Positions 1-8,597 of a stretch of 64,000 nucleotides of DNA are shown here, piece after piece. Every line of letters starts with the position of its first letter. Positions within the stretch are counted from its first letter, which is position 1. Position numbers and translations under genes: made by a program. Under the pieces are notes generated by a model. It did no database searches, was not told where the DNA came from, and worked only from the letters and a program-made list of their open reading frames with translations. Source of the stretch: Nonomuraea rubra (GTDB lineage: Bacteria > Actinomycetota > Actinomycetes > Streptosporangiales > Streptosporangiaceae); NCBI RefSeq assembly GCF_014207985.1, contig NZ_JACHMI010000001.1:6927001-6991000 (forward strand), in the 5' to 3' direction.

Positions 1-1405
1 GGTCGGGGTCGTCCAAGGTGTTCGTGGCATACAGGTCCTCGTCGGCGAGGGTGTACGATTCCGACACCTGCAGGCCCGGGCCGAAGCCGGCCAGTGAGAC
101 CGCCAGGTCGATGCCGTCGGTGAGGTGCCGGTTCACGACGAAGACCGTGACGTCGCCGGTCTCGGCGTCATGGGTGGCCACGGCGTCGAGGACGGGCACC
201 GAACCGTACCGCGCGGTCGGGTAGCTGGGCGCCTGGGTCTCTACGCGCAGCACCTCGCCGCGGGCGAGGCGGGAGGTCAGTGCGAACGGGTGGAAGATCG
301 TCTGCCGCCACGCGGGACCGCCGGGCTCGGTGCGGATCGGGGCGATGACGTTGACCAGCTGGGCCTGGCAGGCGGCGGTCACTCGATCGCTGTGCCGCAG
401 CAGTGAGATCAGCAGGTTGCCCACCACCACGGCGTCGACAACGTTGTAGCAGTCCTCGATGACCCGGGGGGCGACCTGCCAGTCGGTCTCCTGCTTGGCC
501 TGGAAGGCGCTCTGGTACCAGACGTTCCATTCGTCGAAGGAGATCTTGAGCTGCTTGGGGCTCTTCAGCTTGGCGCCGACGCTGTCGGCGGTGGCGGCGA
601 CGCTGTTGATGAAGTGGTCCATGTCGACCGCCGAGGCGAGGAAGCTGCCCAGGTCGCCGTCGATCGGTTCGTAGTAGGCGTGCGCCGAGATGTAGTCGAC
701 CGCGTCGTAGGTCAGCTCGAGGACCTCTGCCTCCCAGGCGGCGAAGGTCGGCATGGAGGAGCTGGAGCTGCCGCAGGCCACCAGCTCCAGCCACGGTTCG
801 GCGCTGCGCAGTGCCCGGGCCGTCTCCATGGCGAGCCGGCCGTACTCTCGGGCGGTCTTGTGCCCGGTCTGCCAGGGGCCGTCGAGTTCGTTGCCGAGGC
901 AGAACAGGGTCACACCGTACGGTTCCGCGGATCCGTTGGCCTGGCGCATGAGCGCCAGACGGGTCCGGTCGGGATGGTTGAGATATTCCTGTACGTCCAG
1001 GGCCTCCTGCACGCCGCGGGTACCGAGGTTGACCGCGTACATGATCTCGACGTCGGCCTTGCGCGCCCAGCGCATGAACTCGTCGATGCCGACCTCGTTC
1101 GTCTCCAGGCTGTGCCAGGCCAGGTCGCGCCGCACAGGCCGGTCCGCGACCGGGCCGACGCCGTCCTCCCAGCGGTAGCCCGAGACGAAGTTGCCGCCGG
1201 GGTAGCGCACGAGCGAGACGCCGAGTTCGCGGGTCAGTTCGAGCACGTCAGCACGGAAGCCGTCGGCGTCCGCGGTGGGGTGCGAAGGCTCGTAGATGCC
1301 GGTGTAGACGCATCTGCCCATGTGCTCGACGAAGGAGCCGAAGGTGCGGCGGGAAACCGGTGCGATGGTGAAGGCGGGGTTGAGGGTGAGGGTCGCGGAG
1401 AGCAC
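1..1405 (-). CDS. Alpha-L-arabinofuranosidase, GH51 (3' end cut by window)
   Basis: Releases terminal L-arabinofuranose from arabinan or arabinoxylan oligosaccharides. No signal peptide is visible, so it probably acts in the cytoplasm on imported fragments. The reading frame gives 468 residues and runs off the window at base 1; GH51 enzymes are about 500 residues, so only a short tail is missing. The family acid/base motif CLGNELDGPWQTG has its Glu near residue 173 and the nucleophile motif FDEWNVWY has its Glu near 292. The start is a GTG at 1405, supported by GGGAGA a few bases upstream. It is the last gene of an operon behind a binding protein and two permeases, 53 bp after the second permease. 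GH51 members can have mixed arabinofuranosidase and endoglucanase activity, but the transporter context favours arabinosides. Confidence 0.93.
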   Translation of the reverse strand, partial: MLSATLTLNPAFTIAPVSRRTFGSFVEHMGRCVYTGIYEPSHPTADADGFRADVLELTRELGVSLVRYPGGNFVSGYRWEDGVGPVADRPVRRDLAWHSLETNEVGIDEFMRWARKADVEIMYAVNLGTRGVQEALDVQEYLNHPDRTRLALMRQANGSAEPYGVTLFCLGNELDGPWQTGHKTAREYGRLAMETARALRSAEPWLELVACGSSSSSMPTFAAWEAEVLELTYDAVDYISAHAYYEPIDGDLGSFLASAVDMDHFINSVAATADSVGAKLKSPKQLKISFDEWNVWYQSAFQAKQETDWQVAPRVIEDCYNVVDAVVVGNLLISLLRHSDRVTAACQAQLVNVIAPIRTEPGGPAWRQTIFHPFALTSRLARGEVLRVETQAPSYPTARYGSVPVLDAVATHDAETGDVTVFVVNRHLTDGIDLAVSLAGFGPGLQVSESYTLADEDLYATNTLDDPD

Positions 1406-1458
1406 GGATCTCCCAGAGATCGAGGGGATGTGGTGATGAATGGCGCCGGACGGGAGGT

Positions 1459-2364
1459 TCACTTGAGGCTGCCGACGGTCAGCCCGCCCTGCCAGTACTT
1501 CTGCAGGGTGAGAAAGGTGATGATGAGCGGGATGACGGACACCAGGGAGCCGATGATGATCAGGCTCCATAGCGACTGACCGCCGCCGTTGTTCGCGCTG
1601 GCCAGCTGCGACCACAGGCCGATGCCCACGGTGAGCGGGTACAGCTTCGCGTCGGACAGCATCGTCAGCGGCAGGAAGTAGTTGTTCCAGGTGGAGACGA
1701 CCGACAGCAGCAGCACGGTCACGACCGCGGGCCGCATCAGCGGTAGCGCCACCTGGAAGAAGGTACGCAGTTCCCCGGCACCGTCGATGTGGGCCGCGTC
1801 GAGCAGGTCGTCGGGCACGGACGCCGCGGTGTAGACGCGCATGAGGTAGACGCCGAACGGGCTGAGCAGCGAGGGCAGAATGACCGCCCACACCGTGTCG
1901 GTCAGCCCGGCGTTGGACATCATGACGAACGTCGGGATCACCAGGGCGGTCAGCGGCACCATGACCGAGCCGAGCACCAGGGCGAAGACGACGTTGCGCC
2001 CACGGAACCTGTACTTCGCGAATCCGTATCCGCCCAGCACCGAGATGATCGTCGCGCCGATTCCGCCGGCCAGCGCGTACAGCAGCGAGTTGCCCAGCCA
2101 GCGCAGGTATTCGCCGTTGTTGATGGTGAACAGGTCCCGCAGGTTGTCGAACAGGTGGAAGCCGTTGAACCACAAGGCGCCCGTACCGGAGAACAGCCCT
2201 TCGGCGTTCTTGGTGCTGGCGACGATGAGCCACCAGACCGGGACGAGAAAATAGCAGACCAGGGCCAGCATGAGCAGCTTCGCCCAGACGTGGCGGGGAC
2301 GCCGCCCGCGCCCGGTGGACATATGGCGGGGACTCGGCCCGCGCGTGGTGGATGCGGTGCTCAC
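1459..2364 (-). CDS. Carbohydrate ABC transporter permease (MalG-type)
   Basis: Inner-membrane subunit of an ABC importer for sugars, 301 residues. It has an N-terminal arginine-rich cytoplasmic tail, then about six hydrophobic segments beginning with LLMLALVCYFLVPVWWLIVA. The ATPase-contacting EAA loop reads DDLLDAAHIDGAGELRTFF, typical of MalG-family proteins. The GTG start at 2364 overlaps the TGA of the upstream permease (GTGA), so the two are translationally coupled. No ATP-binding subunit is encoded nearby; actinomycetes often serve many such importers with one shared MsiK-type ATPase. The substrate is inferred from the adjacent GH51 gene to be arabinose-containing oligosaccharides. Confidence 0.92.
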   Translation of the reverse strand: MSTASTTRGPSPRHMSTGRGRRPRHVWAKLLMLALVCYFLVPVWWLIVASTKNAEGLFSGTGALWFNGFHLFDNLRDLFTINNGEYLRWLGNSLLYALAGGIGATIISVLGGYGFAKYRFRGRNVVFALVLGSVMVPLTALVIPTFVMMSNAGLTDTVWAVILPSLLSPFGVYLMRVYTAASVPDDLLDAAHIDGAGELRTFFQVALPLMRPAVVTVLLLSVVSTWNNYFLPLTMLSDAKLYPLTVGIGLWSQLASANNGGGQSLWSLIIIGSLVSVIPLIITFLTLQKYWQGGLTVGSLK

Positions 2365-3326
2365 GTGAAGATGCTCCCTCGCTTGCGGGTGAAGAACATG
2401 AAGATCGCGACCGCCACGAAGACGACGAATCCCAAGGCGAAGGAGATCGCCGAGGCATAGTTGAACTGGGCGTAGGTGAAGGCCAGGTTGAAGGCGTAGA
2501 TGTTGGGCGTGAAGTCCGGCGTCACCGAGCCGTTGGCGATCGGCCCGAGCGCCTGCGGCTCGGTGAAGAACTGCAGGGTGCCGATCAGCGAGAAGATCAG
2601 GATGAGCGCGAACGCGGACGACACCATCGGGACCTTGATGCGCAGCGCGATCTGCAGGCTGGTGGCGCCGTCGATCCGGGCCGCCTCGTAGATCGAGGAG
2701 TCGATGCCCTTCAAGGCGGCGTAGATGATGACCATGTAATAGCCGGACCACTGCCAGGTGACGACGTTGAGCAGGCCGTAGAAGATGTTGCCCTGGCTGA
2801 GCAGGAACGGTGCCTGGGTGTTGAACAGCGAGAAGATCTGCTCGAGCGGCCCGAAGCTCGGGCTGTAGAGGAAGCCCCACATCAGCGCGCCGATCACCGC
2901 GGGCACCGCGTACGGCAGGAAGATCATCAGCCGGGAGAAGCGGGCGAGCCGGCCGGTGATCTCGTCGAAGAGGAGTGCCGCCACCAGCGCGACGATCATT
3001 TGCAGCGGAATGACCACGAGGCTGAACCGCAGCACCAGCCACAGACCCGTGAGGAAGGACGGGTCGGTGAACGCGCGGATGTAGTTGTCGATGCCGGCAA
3101 AGGTGGTCCCGGTCGCGAGTCCCTTGGTGTAAAGGCTCAGGTAGCCCGCGTAGAGCAGCGGCGCTATCAGGAAGACCAGGAACACCACCAGGAACGGCAG
3201 GATGAACAGCCAGCCGACGGCACCACGCCGCGTCAGTCGGCGGCCTGGTGGCGCCGAGGCGGCTCGGTGCCGCGTGCCGGTGCTCGCGCGTAGCGGGGTG
3301 GGTGGTGTCGATCGGGTGAGGGCCAT
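2361..3326 (-). CDS. Carbohydrate ABC transporter permease (MalF-type)
   Basis: Second membrane subunit of the sugar importer, 321 residues. The first 30 residues are basic and probably cytoplasmic, followed by hydrophobic segments starting at GWLFILPFLVVFLVFLIAPL. The EAA loop is SSIYEAARIDGATSLQIALR. The ATG start at 3326 is supported by an AAAGGAAG stretch about 13 bases upstream, a rather long spacing. It lies 104 bp downstream of the binding-protein stop and overlaps the MalG-type permease by four bases. The MalF-type/MalG-type pair makes a heterodimeric channel with the lipoprotein encoded at 3431-4810. Confidence 0.92.
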   Translation of the reverse strand: MALTRSTPPTPLRASTGTRHRAASAPPGRRLTRRGAVGWLFILPFLVVFLVFLIAPLLYAGYLSLYTKGLATGTTFAGIDNYIRAFTDPSFLTGLWLVLRFSLVVIPLQMIVALVAALLFDEITGRLARFSRLMIFLPYAVPAVIGALMWGFLYSPSFGPLEQIFSLFNTQAPFLLSQGNIFYGLLNVVTWQWSGYYMVIIYAALKGIDSSIYEAARIDGATSLQIALRIKVPMVSSAFALILIFSLIGTLQFFTEPQALGPIANGSVTPDFTPNIYAFNLAFTYAQFNYASAISFALGFVVFVAVAIFMFFTRKRGSIFT

Positions 3327-3430
3327 GGCGGTTCGCGTCTTCCTTTGCGGCGTCGTCGCGTCACGAGCGGGGGTCGGGCGACCGCCGGCTGCGGAGGAGC
3401 AGAGCAGCGGGCGCCCGTCCGGTCGGCGGA

Positions 3431-4810
3431 TCACTGAACGATGAAGCCCTGGCTCTTGGCGTACTTGACCATGATGTCCTGGAGCTCGGTCGCCGCCTGG
3501 TCGCCGGTGGTCTTCCCGCTGTTGATCTTCACGATCTGCGCCTGGAGCTGGGCGTAGTAGTAGACGGTGAAGGGGCTGTACGTGGCGCCCTGGTAGGCGT
3601 CCCCCGCGGGGATGTAGATGTCCTTGTTCGCCGTCTGGCCGTTGAAGAACTCGACCTTGTTGCTGATGAAAGCGTCGGACTTCTGCACGCTCTGGTTCAG
3701 CGGGAAGATGGTCTGCGTCTTCCAGCCGTCGGTCAGCGACGCGTCGTCGGCGTAGAGGCCCATCGCGACCTTGGTCGCGGCCTTCTTGTCCGCGGCCTGC
3801 GAGGTCACCGCGAAGGCGGAGCCGCCCCAGTTCACCGAGACCGGCGCGTTGACATCCCACTGGGGCAGCGGCGCCACGGCGAACTTGCCCTTCGACGCGC
3901 CGCTGCCCACTCCGGCTCCGGTCAGGTATCCGGGAGCCCAGGCCGCGGAGACGTAGGTCGCGTACTTGCCGTTGACGACACCGGCGATGTAGTCGGTGGT
4001 GAACTGGTCCGCCGTGCCGACCAGCTTCTTGCTGACCAGGTCGGCCCAGTAGTTCAGCACGTCCTTGGTGGCCTGGTCGTCGAGCTTGATGGTGATGTTC
4101 TGCTTGTTCGCCAGGTCGTAGGTGAACGGCTTGGCGCCCTTCTGGATCATCAGGGCGGTCACCACGGCCGGCACGTTGCTGCCGAGATCGCCGAAGAGCG
4201 GGCCGCCCGCGGCCTTCATCTTCGCGGCGGCCTCGGCGTACTCGGCCCAGGTCTTCGGCGGCGTCTTGATCCCGTACTTCTCGAAGACGTCCGTGCGGTA
4301 GATCATCGCCATCGGGCCGCCGTCGACCGGGATCGCGTACACGGCTTCGCCCTGCGAGACGTCCTTCCAGGCGCCGTCGCTGAAGTTGGCCTTCACCTCG
4401 TTGGCGCCATAGGCGCTGATGTCGACCAGGGCGTCCTGGATCTCGAAGCCGACCAGCTGGTCACTCTCCAGCATGATGACGTCGGGCGCGCCCTTCTTCG
4501 CCGCGATCGCCGTCTGGAACTTGGCGTACTGCGGAGCGCCCTGACCAGCGTTCGTCCAGCAAACCTGCACGTCGGTGTGAGCGTTGTTGAAGTTGTCGAC
4601 GACCTTGGCCATGTTCGGGTACCAGGCCCAGACCGAGACTCGAGTGGCGTCCGGACGGACGATCTTGTTCGTGCAGTTCGTCGGCTTGGCCTTGGCGGAG
4701 GTGCCACCGCTGTCCTCACCGCTTCCGCAGGCGGCCGCACCAAGGGCGATGGACGAGATGGACACCGTGACCACAAGACGTCGAAGCGCTATCTTGTTCC
4801 TAAAACTCAA
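3431..4810 (-). CDS. Extracellular sugar-binding lipoprotein of ABC importer
   Basis: Captures sugar outside the membrane and delivers it to the two permeases. The 459-residue product has a lipoprotein signal peptide (residues 1-28, ending GAAAC) and a Gly/Ser-rich linker, then a family 1 solute-binding fold with features such as VWAWYPNMAKVVDNFN and the hinge region around GGPMAMIYRTDVFEKYG. The start codon is TTG at 4810, chosen because AGGAAGG lies eight bases upstream and the residues after it form a normal signal peptide. It is the first gene of the arabinoside operon. A palindromic LacI-type operator at 5045-5060 lies between it and the divergent regulator gene. The exact ligand cannot be read from sequence; arabino-oligosaccharides are inferred from the GH51 neighbour. 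Confidence 0.92.
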   Translation of the reverse strand: MSFRNKIALRRLVVTVSISSIALGAAACGSGEDSGGTSAKAKPTNCTNKIVRPDATRVSVWAWYPNMAKVVDNFNNAHTDVQVCWTNAGQGAPQYAKFQTAIAAKKGAPDVIMLESDQLVGFEIQDALVDISAYGANEVKANFSDGAWKDVSQGEAVYAIPVDGGPMAMIYRTDVFEKYGIKTPPKTWAEYAEAAAKMKAAGGPLFGDLGSNVPAVVTALMIQKGAKPFTYDLANKQNITIKLDDQATKDVLNYWADLVSKKLVGTADQFTTDYIAGVVNGKYATYVSAAWAPGYLTGAGVGSGASKGKFAVAPLPQWDVNAPVSVNWGGSAFAVTSQAADKKAATKVAMGLYADDASLTDGWKTQTIFPLNQSVQKSDAFISNKVEFFNGQTANKDIYIPAGDAYQGATYSPFTVYYYAQLQAQIVKINSGKTTGDQAATELQDIMVKYAKSQGFIVQ

Positions 4811-5038
4811 TGTTCCGGCCTTCCTGGGTCAACTTGCCGGCCTGCGATCCGCGCGGCGGTGCGCACGACGATTCCTGCACGCTCGCCTACGGGCGCACTC
4901 GGCCGGGAACAATCCGGAGGACCGTGGCCGTCGATGCCACCGGACAGGTTCTCGGCGGGATGAAGCATGCAATGTCGCGCTCGCGCGGCGGATGACGCGG
5001 AGAGGGGAGCTCCCACGCCAGGCAAGGTGTGTTGTATG

Positions 5039-5070
5039 TTGGCATTTGCAGCGCTGCAAAGGACTATGCA
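5039..5070. promoter_or_regulatory. LacI operator with overlapping divergent promoters
   Basis: A perfect 16-bp palindrome, TTTGCAGCGCTGCAAA, at 5045-5060 has the central CG typical of LacI-family operators. On the plus strand it falls between TTGGCA (5039-5044) and GACTAT (5062-5067), spaced 17 bp, a plausible promoter for the regulator gene. On the minus strand the palindrome supplies TTTGCA as a -35 element, with TACAAC 18 bp further on as a possible -10 for the binding-protein operon. Binding would therefore block both promoters. The palindrome is seen directly; promoter assignments and repression are inferred. The rest of the 4811-5162 intergenic stretch shows no gene. Confidence 0.75.
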
Positions 5071-5162
5071 CCGACCCTCGGGCTCTGGCAAGAGGCAATG
5101 TCTCCGAAATATGATCGTTACCTCAGGGCACATGAGTGCCCCCTACACCCAGGAGGCACCTC

Positions 5163-6188
5163 GTGCGGGACGCCACGCTGCGTGACGTTGCCGAGCTTGC
5201 CGGGGTCTCACCCCGCACGGTCTCGAACGTGGTCAACGGCTACGCCCACGTGACGGCGGCCACCCGCGAGAAGGTCGAGCGCGCCATCGCCGAGCTCGGC
5301 TACCGGCCGAACGTGCTCGCGCGCAACCTCGCCAACGGCCGCTCCGGTCAGATCGCGGTCGTCGTGCCGTATCTGGACACCCCGTACTTCGCCGAACTCT
5401 TGCAGGCCATCATCCCGGCCGCGCGCAAGAGCGGCTACAACGTCCTCATCGACCAGACCGACGGCGACCGGCAGCACGAGGGCGAGCTCATCAGGCGCGG
5501 CTCCCGGGGCTTCCTGTTCGACGGCATGATCATCAGCCCGCTCGGACTGTCCCAGGAGGACCTGTCCGTGCGCGACCCTTCGTTGCCCCTGGTCGTGCTC
5601 GGCGAACGGGTCTGCGACGGCACGTTCGACCACATCGGGATCGACGACGTCGCCGCCTCGCAGGATGCCGTCTCCCATCTGCTCTCACTCGGCCGCAAAC
5701 GCATCGCGGCCATCGGCGACCAGCCGTACGCGACCGGCGAAGCGGCCCAGTTGCGCACGCGCGGCTTTCGCAACGCGCACGCCGCGGCCGGGCTGCCGAT
5801 CGACGAGTCACTGATCATCAGAACCCCCCGGTTCAACCGGGCCGACGGCGCGACCGCGATGGCCGCACTCCTCGACCGCGATGACCCGCCCGACGCTGTG
5901 TTCTGCTACAGCGACCTGGTCGCCTCCGGCGCCATCCACACCGTCCTGGAGCGCGGGCTGCGCGTTCCCGAGGACATCGCCATCATCGGCTACGACGACA
6001 TCGAGGACGGCCGCTACAGCAACCCCACGATCAGCACGATCTCCCCCGACAAAACCGCCATCGCCCAGCTGGCGGTCGAGCGGCTGATCATGCGGATCAG
6101 CAGCCCCCAGCCTGTTGCCGGCGTCGAGCTGCTCGCCGACCACCGGCTGATCCCCCGCCAGAGCACCCTCGGACGCGGCCAGGTGTGA
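5163..6188 (+). CDS. LacI-family transcriptional regulator of the arabinoside locus
   Basis: Sugar-responsive repressor, 341 residues. The N-terminal helix-turn-helix and hinge (about residues 3-55) read TLRDVAELAGVSPRTVSNVV and AELGYRPNVLARNLANGRSG, followed by a periplasmic-binding-protein-like effector domain to the end. The start is GTG at 5163, because AGGAGG at 5151-5156 sits six bases upstream; an in-frame start further 5' would place that ribosome site inside the gene. It is divergent from the importer operon and presumably binds the palindrome at 5045-5060, controlling both itself and the operon, with an arabinose-derived sugar as inducer (inference from context). Confidence 0.93.
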   Translation: MRDATLRDVAELAGVSPRTVSNVVNGYAHVTAATREKVERAIAELGYRPNVLARNLANGRSGQIAVVVPYLDTPYFAELLQAIIPAARKSGYNVLIDQTDGDRQHEGELIRRGSRGFLFDGMIISPLGLSQEDLSVRDPSLPLVVLGERVCDGTFDHIGIDDVAASQDAVSHLLSLGRKRIAAIGDQPYATGEAAQLRTRGFRNAHAAAGLPIDESLIIRTPRFNRADGATAMAALLDRDDPPDAVFCYSDLVASGAIHTVLERGLRVPEDIAIIGYDDIEDGRYSNPTISTISPDKTAIAQLAVERLIMRISSPQPVAGVELLADHRLIPRQSTLGRGQV

Positions 6189-6781
6189 TCATTTGGGGCG
6201 CAAACTCCGAGATCATGTTGTCGTGACCCCTGACGAGGGCGGAGCAGGTAGCCGGCCGGGGACGTCAACTGGTTCCAGAGACACGGGGGCGGGCCGGGAC
6301 GACGCGCCGGCGCGAGTCGACCACCGGGTCCACGTTCACCTCGATGCGTACGTCGAAGGTGTGCGCGTGCGGGACCACAGACCCGTCTGTGGCCAGGCCC
6401 TGAGTGAAGTGTCGGGTTCGGCGAGCCGGTTGGTGGCCGCGTTGTACGGGGCCGGAGAAGGATCAGACCTCCGTGCCGGCCACGGAGCAGATCTTCGAAG
6501 CGGCGAGTCGACGCCGGTCATCGAACCTCCGGCGGAAGCATTCTGCTGCGCGCTACGCCGGGATCGTGGACAGGACCGCGGTGACGCCCATCGGCAGGTA
6601 GGCGTCCGGCCCAGAGACCCTCCTCGACAGGTCACACCATTCAACGGACAGCGCCGGCGAGGGCACGGCGCCGGCCGCATGCTCGAGTTCATCCGGAGGC
6701 GGCACTGTCCTGTGCTCGCCGGGCAGGACGACACGTTCCCGGGACGTCGTACCCGGCCGACGGGAGCCCTACATCGGATGG
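6189..6781. other. No intact gene; scattered peptide remnants
   Basis: No convincing gene with a start, ribosome site and family signature is present. On the minus strand at about 6265-6375 a short frame reads HAHTFDVRIEVNVDPVVDSR and ends at a TGA. It has the look of decayed coding sequence but I do not recognise it. The stretch adjoins a clear GH32 fragment, so it is best described as degenerate DNA. Confidence 0.5.
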
Positions 6782-7115
6782 CTCCATGACTGGTTTGCTC
6801 CGCCGCCGTACATCTGGAAGCGGTGGCCTCCGTCCGTGCTGTAGGCGATGGAGACGCCGTTGATGGTGGTGAACAGCAGGATCGGGTCGTGATCCCCGTT
6901 CTTCAGGCCGGTCACGTTGCGGGTGTCGGCCCAGCCGCCGCCCGACCACAGGGTGGCGTTGTGCACTCCCGGCTCCAGGGCGATCGGCCGTTGCGTCCAG
7001 TGCGCGAGGTCGGGGCTGGTCGCGTGCCCCCAGTGCATGGTGTCCCGGTTCAGGCCGTGCGGGTTGTGCTGGCAGACGGGTGATACATGCCGCGGTAGTA
7101 CGGCGGCGGCCGGGT
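6782..7115 (-). pseudogene. Remnant of GH32 (levanase/fructanase-type) glycoside hydrolase
   Basis: About 100 residues of a GH32 enzyme survive, without start, catalytic N-terminus or C-terminal domain. The fragment includes QHNPHGLNRDTMHWGHATSP, which corresponds to the family's conserved NPxG...HWGHA region, then SPDLAHWTQRPIALEPG and ILLFTTINGVSIAYSTDGG. Just upstream (7085-7110) the matching peptide PYYRGMYH lies in a different frame from QHNPHG, so there is also a frameshift. The family normally has 450-550 residues, hence this is a dead fragment. It abuts an unrelated remnant on the opposite strand at 7126. Confidence 0.8.
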
Positions 7116-7125
7116 TCACCACGCT

Positions 7126-7859
7126 TTGTGCCTGGACGAGGACGACGGGGCGAGAATGCTGCTGGATCTTGCCGGACACGCCGGCACGCCGGCGCAGGCC
7201 GGCATGGTGGCCAGGCGGCTGAGTGGGTTGCCGCTGGCGCTGTCTCACGCCGGTAACCACCTTGCTTCTCCCTTCTCCACCGAGAGGACCTTCCCTGACT
7301 ACCTTCTGGCTTTGGACGCCCCATCCCTGAGGTCCTCGGTGACAGCGGTGCCGGGCCGTCAATCGCCTGTCTCGCTCCCGCAGTGGAGATCGACGCCGCA
7401 CTCCTGGGGGACACACCGCTGGGTGAGATCTGCGGCGGCGAGCACAACGTGTGGCCGGGGCTGGAGGCGCTGAGCTCCATGGGCCTCATCGAGGCCCGCG
7501 TGTCCGCCGGGGCAGCATCCTCCACGCTGGTCGTCCATCCCCTGGTCGCTGAGGCGAGCCGCACGCACGTTACGCCGATGATCACCACCGTCGCGATCGC
7601 CCTCGTACGCGGCACGGCGGCCGGCAGGCGACCCGACATCCCTTCCGGCTGACCCGCCTGGCAGGGACTGATGCCTCACCTGCGCGCCCTGCTCTCCATC
7701 GCGCCCTCGGCTCTGGAAGAGCCCGCTCTGTACGAGCTGACCGAGTTGGTGAGCCGCGGGTGCGGAGCGCTGCGGGCGAGCGGCTATTACACTGCCGCCG
7801 CCGAACTCGCGCCCCTGTGCATGGCGTGTCACAGGCGTAGGCCAACGGCAGCGCGCTGA
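7126..7859 (+). pseudogene. Remnant of NB-ARC/AfsR-like STAND protein
   Basis: Three consecutive pieces in different frames resemble the region after the nucleotide-binding domain of actinobacterial NB-ARC regulators. At about 7126-7330 the frame reads DGARMLLDLAGHAGTP and VARRLSGLPLALSHAGNHLA, which matches the GLPLAL motif of NB-ARC proteins. At 7383-7570 it reads DAALLGDTPLGEI and LIEARVSAGAASSTLVVHPL, resembling the following winged-helix segment. At 7671-7859 it reads EEPALYELTELVSRGCGALR, resembling the start of the TPR region. The Walker A/B region and the C-terminus are absent. The protein cannot be made as one chain. Confidence 0.7.
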
Positions 7860-8354
7860 TCAGGAATTTCTTGGGCAGCCCTGGTAGGCGTCCACGGCGT
7901 CGAAGGCGGGCGTGATCCGCTTGTTGTACAGGGGCTCGATGACGTCGCGGACGTTCCGCCCCGGCTTCAGCGCCTTGGCGGAGGCGGCGATGGCCTTGCG
8001 GACCGCACGGAGCTGCTTGGCGATGTCGGCCGGCGCGCTTTCCTGCATTTTCTCGCCGATGTACTCGATCATGACGGCCCTCTGCTGCAGGCCCTTCAGG
8101 TCGGGTGAGCCCTGCTTGACCTCTTCGAGCACGTCATTACGCCAGACCAGGACGCCGATCTGGAAGGTCGTCAGGTCAAGGCAGAAGGCGGAAGTCGCGG
8201 CAGGAGCCGGGGGCGCCGTCGCGGCCGAAGGGCTCGGGCCGGTGGAGGGTGGCGCGGTCGTCGGCGCAGGCTTCGAGGCGGCCCCCTGGGTCGCGCATCC
8301 TGCGATCAGCAGCGTGATGGTCACCGCGATGATGGTGCTGTGTGAGGGGGGCAT
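7860..8354 (-). CDS. Secreted lipoprotein of unknown function
   Basis: 164 residues. The N-terminus is a lipoprotein signal peptide ending in the lipobox LIAGC (Cys at residue 20), then a Pro/Ala/Thr/Ser-rich linker of about 40 residues, then a compact helical domain (about 58-160) containing FCLDLTTFQIGVLVWRNDVL and ending with a Cys close to the C-terminus. The two cysteines of the mature domain could form a disulphide. The gene ends at the boundary of the neighbouring remnant with no spacer. I do not recognise the family. It stands alone, with no operon partner. Confidence 0.75.
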   Translation of the reverse strand: MPPSHSTIIAVTITLLIAGCATQGAASKPAPTTAPPSTGPSPSAATAPPAPAATSAFCLDLTTFQIGVLVWRNDVLEEVKQGSPDLKGLQQRAVMIEYIGEKMQESAPADIAKQLRAVRKAIAASAKALKPGRNVRDVIEPLYNKRITPAFDAVDAYQGCPRNS

Positions 8355-8597
8355 GGACGTACAGTAACCGCACCTCTCCGGGAGGGACGCGCGCCACCCG
8401 TGGACGCGTTCGCCGAACGATGGGCCCGCACCGTACGCAGTGCACCGACAGGGTGCTGATCTTCGGCGTGCGTCACCTTCGCACCCTGCTGGACGTCGAT
8501 CATGACAACGCCGCTCCCGCGGTCTTCGAGCTTCCTCCGACGACTCCGACGTGACCCCGCTGCCGGACCGGCCGGATCAAGCGCCGCCAAGCCCAGC
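8355..8597. other. Intergenic, possible short remnant on minus strand
   Basis: No complete gene is seen. On the minus strand near 8417-8520 a frame reads GVVMIDVQQGAKVTHAEDQH, which has the composition of real protein but lacks a start, ribosome site and family match. It may be a relic. Confidence 0.3.
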
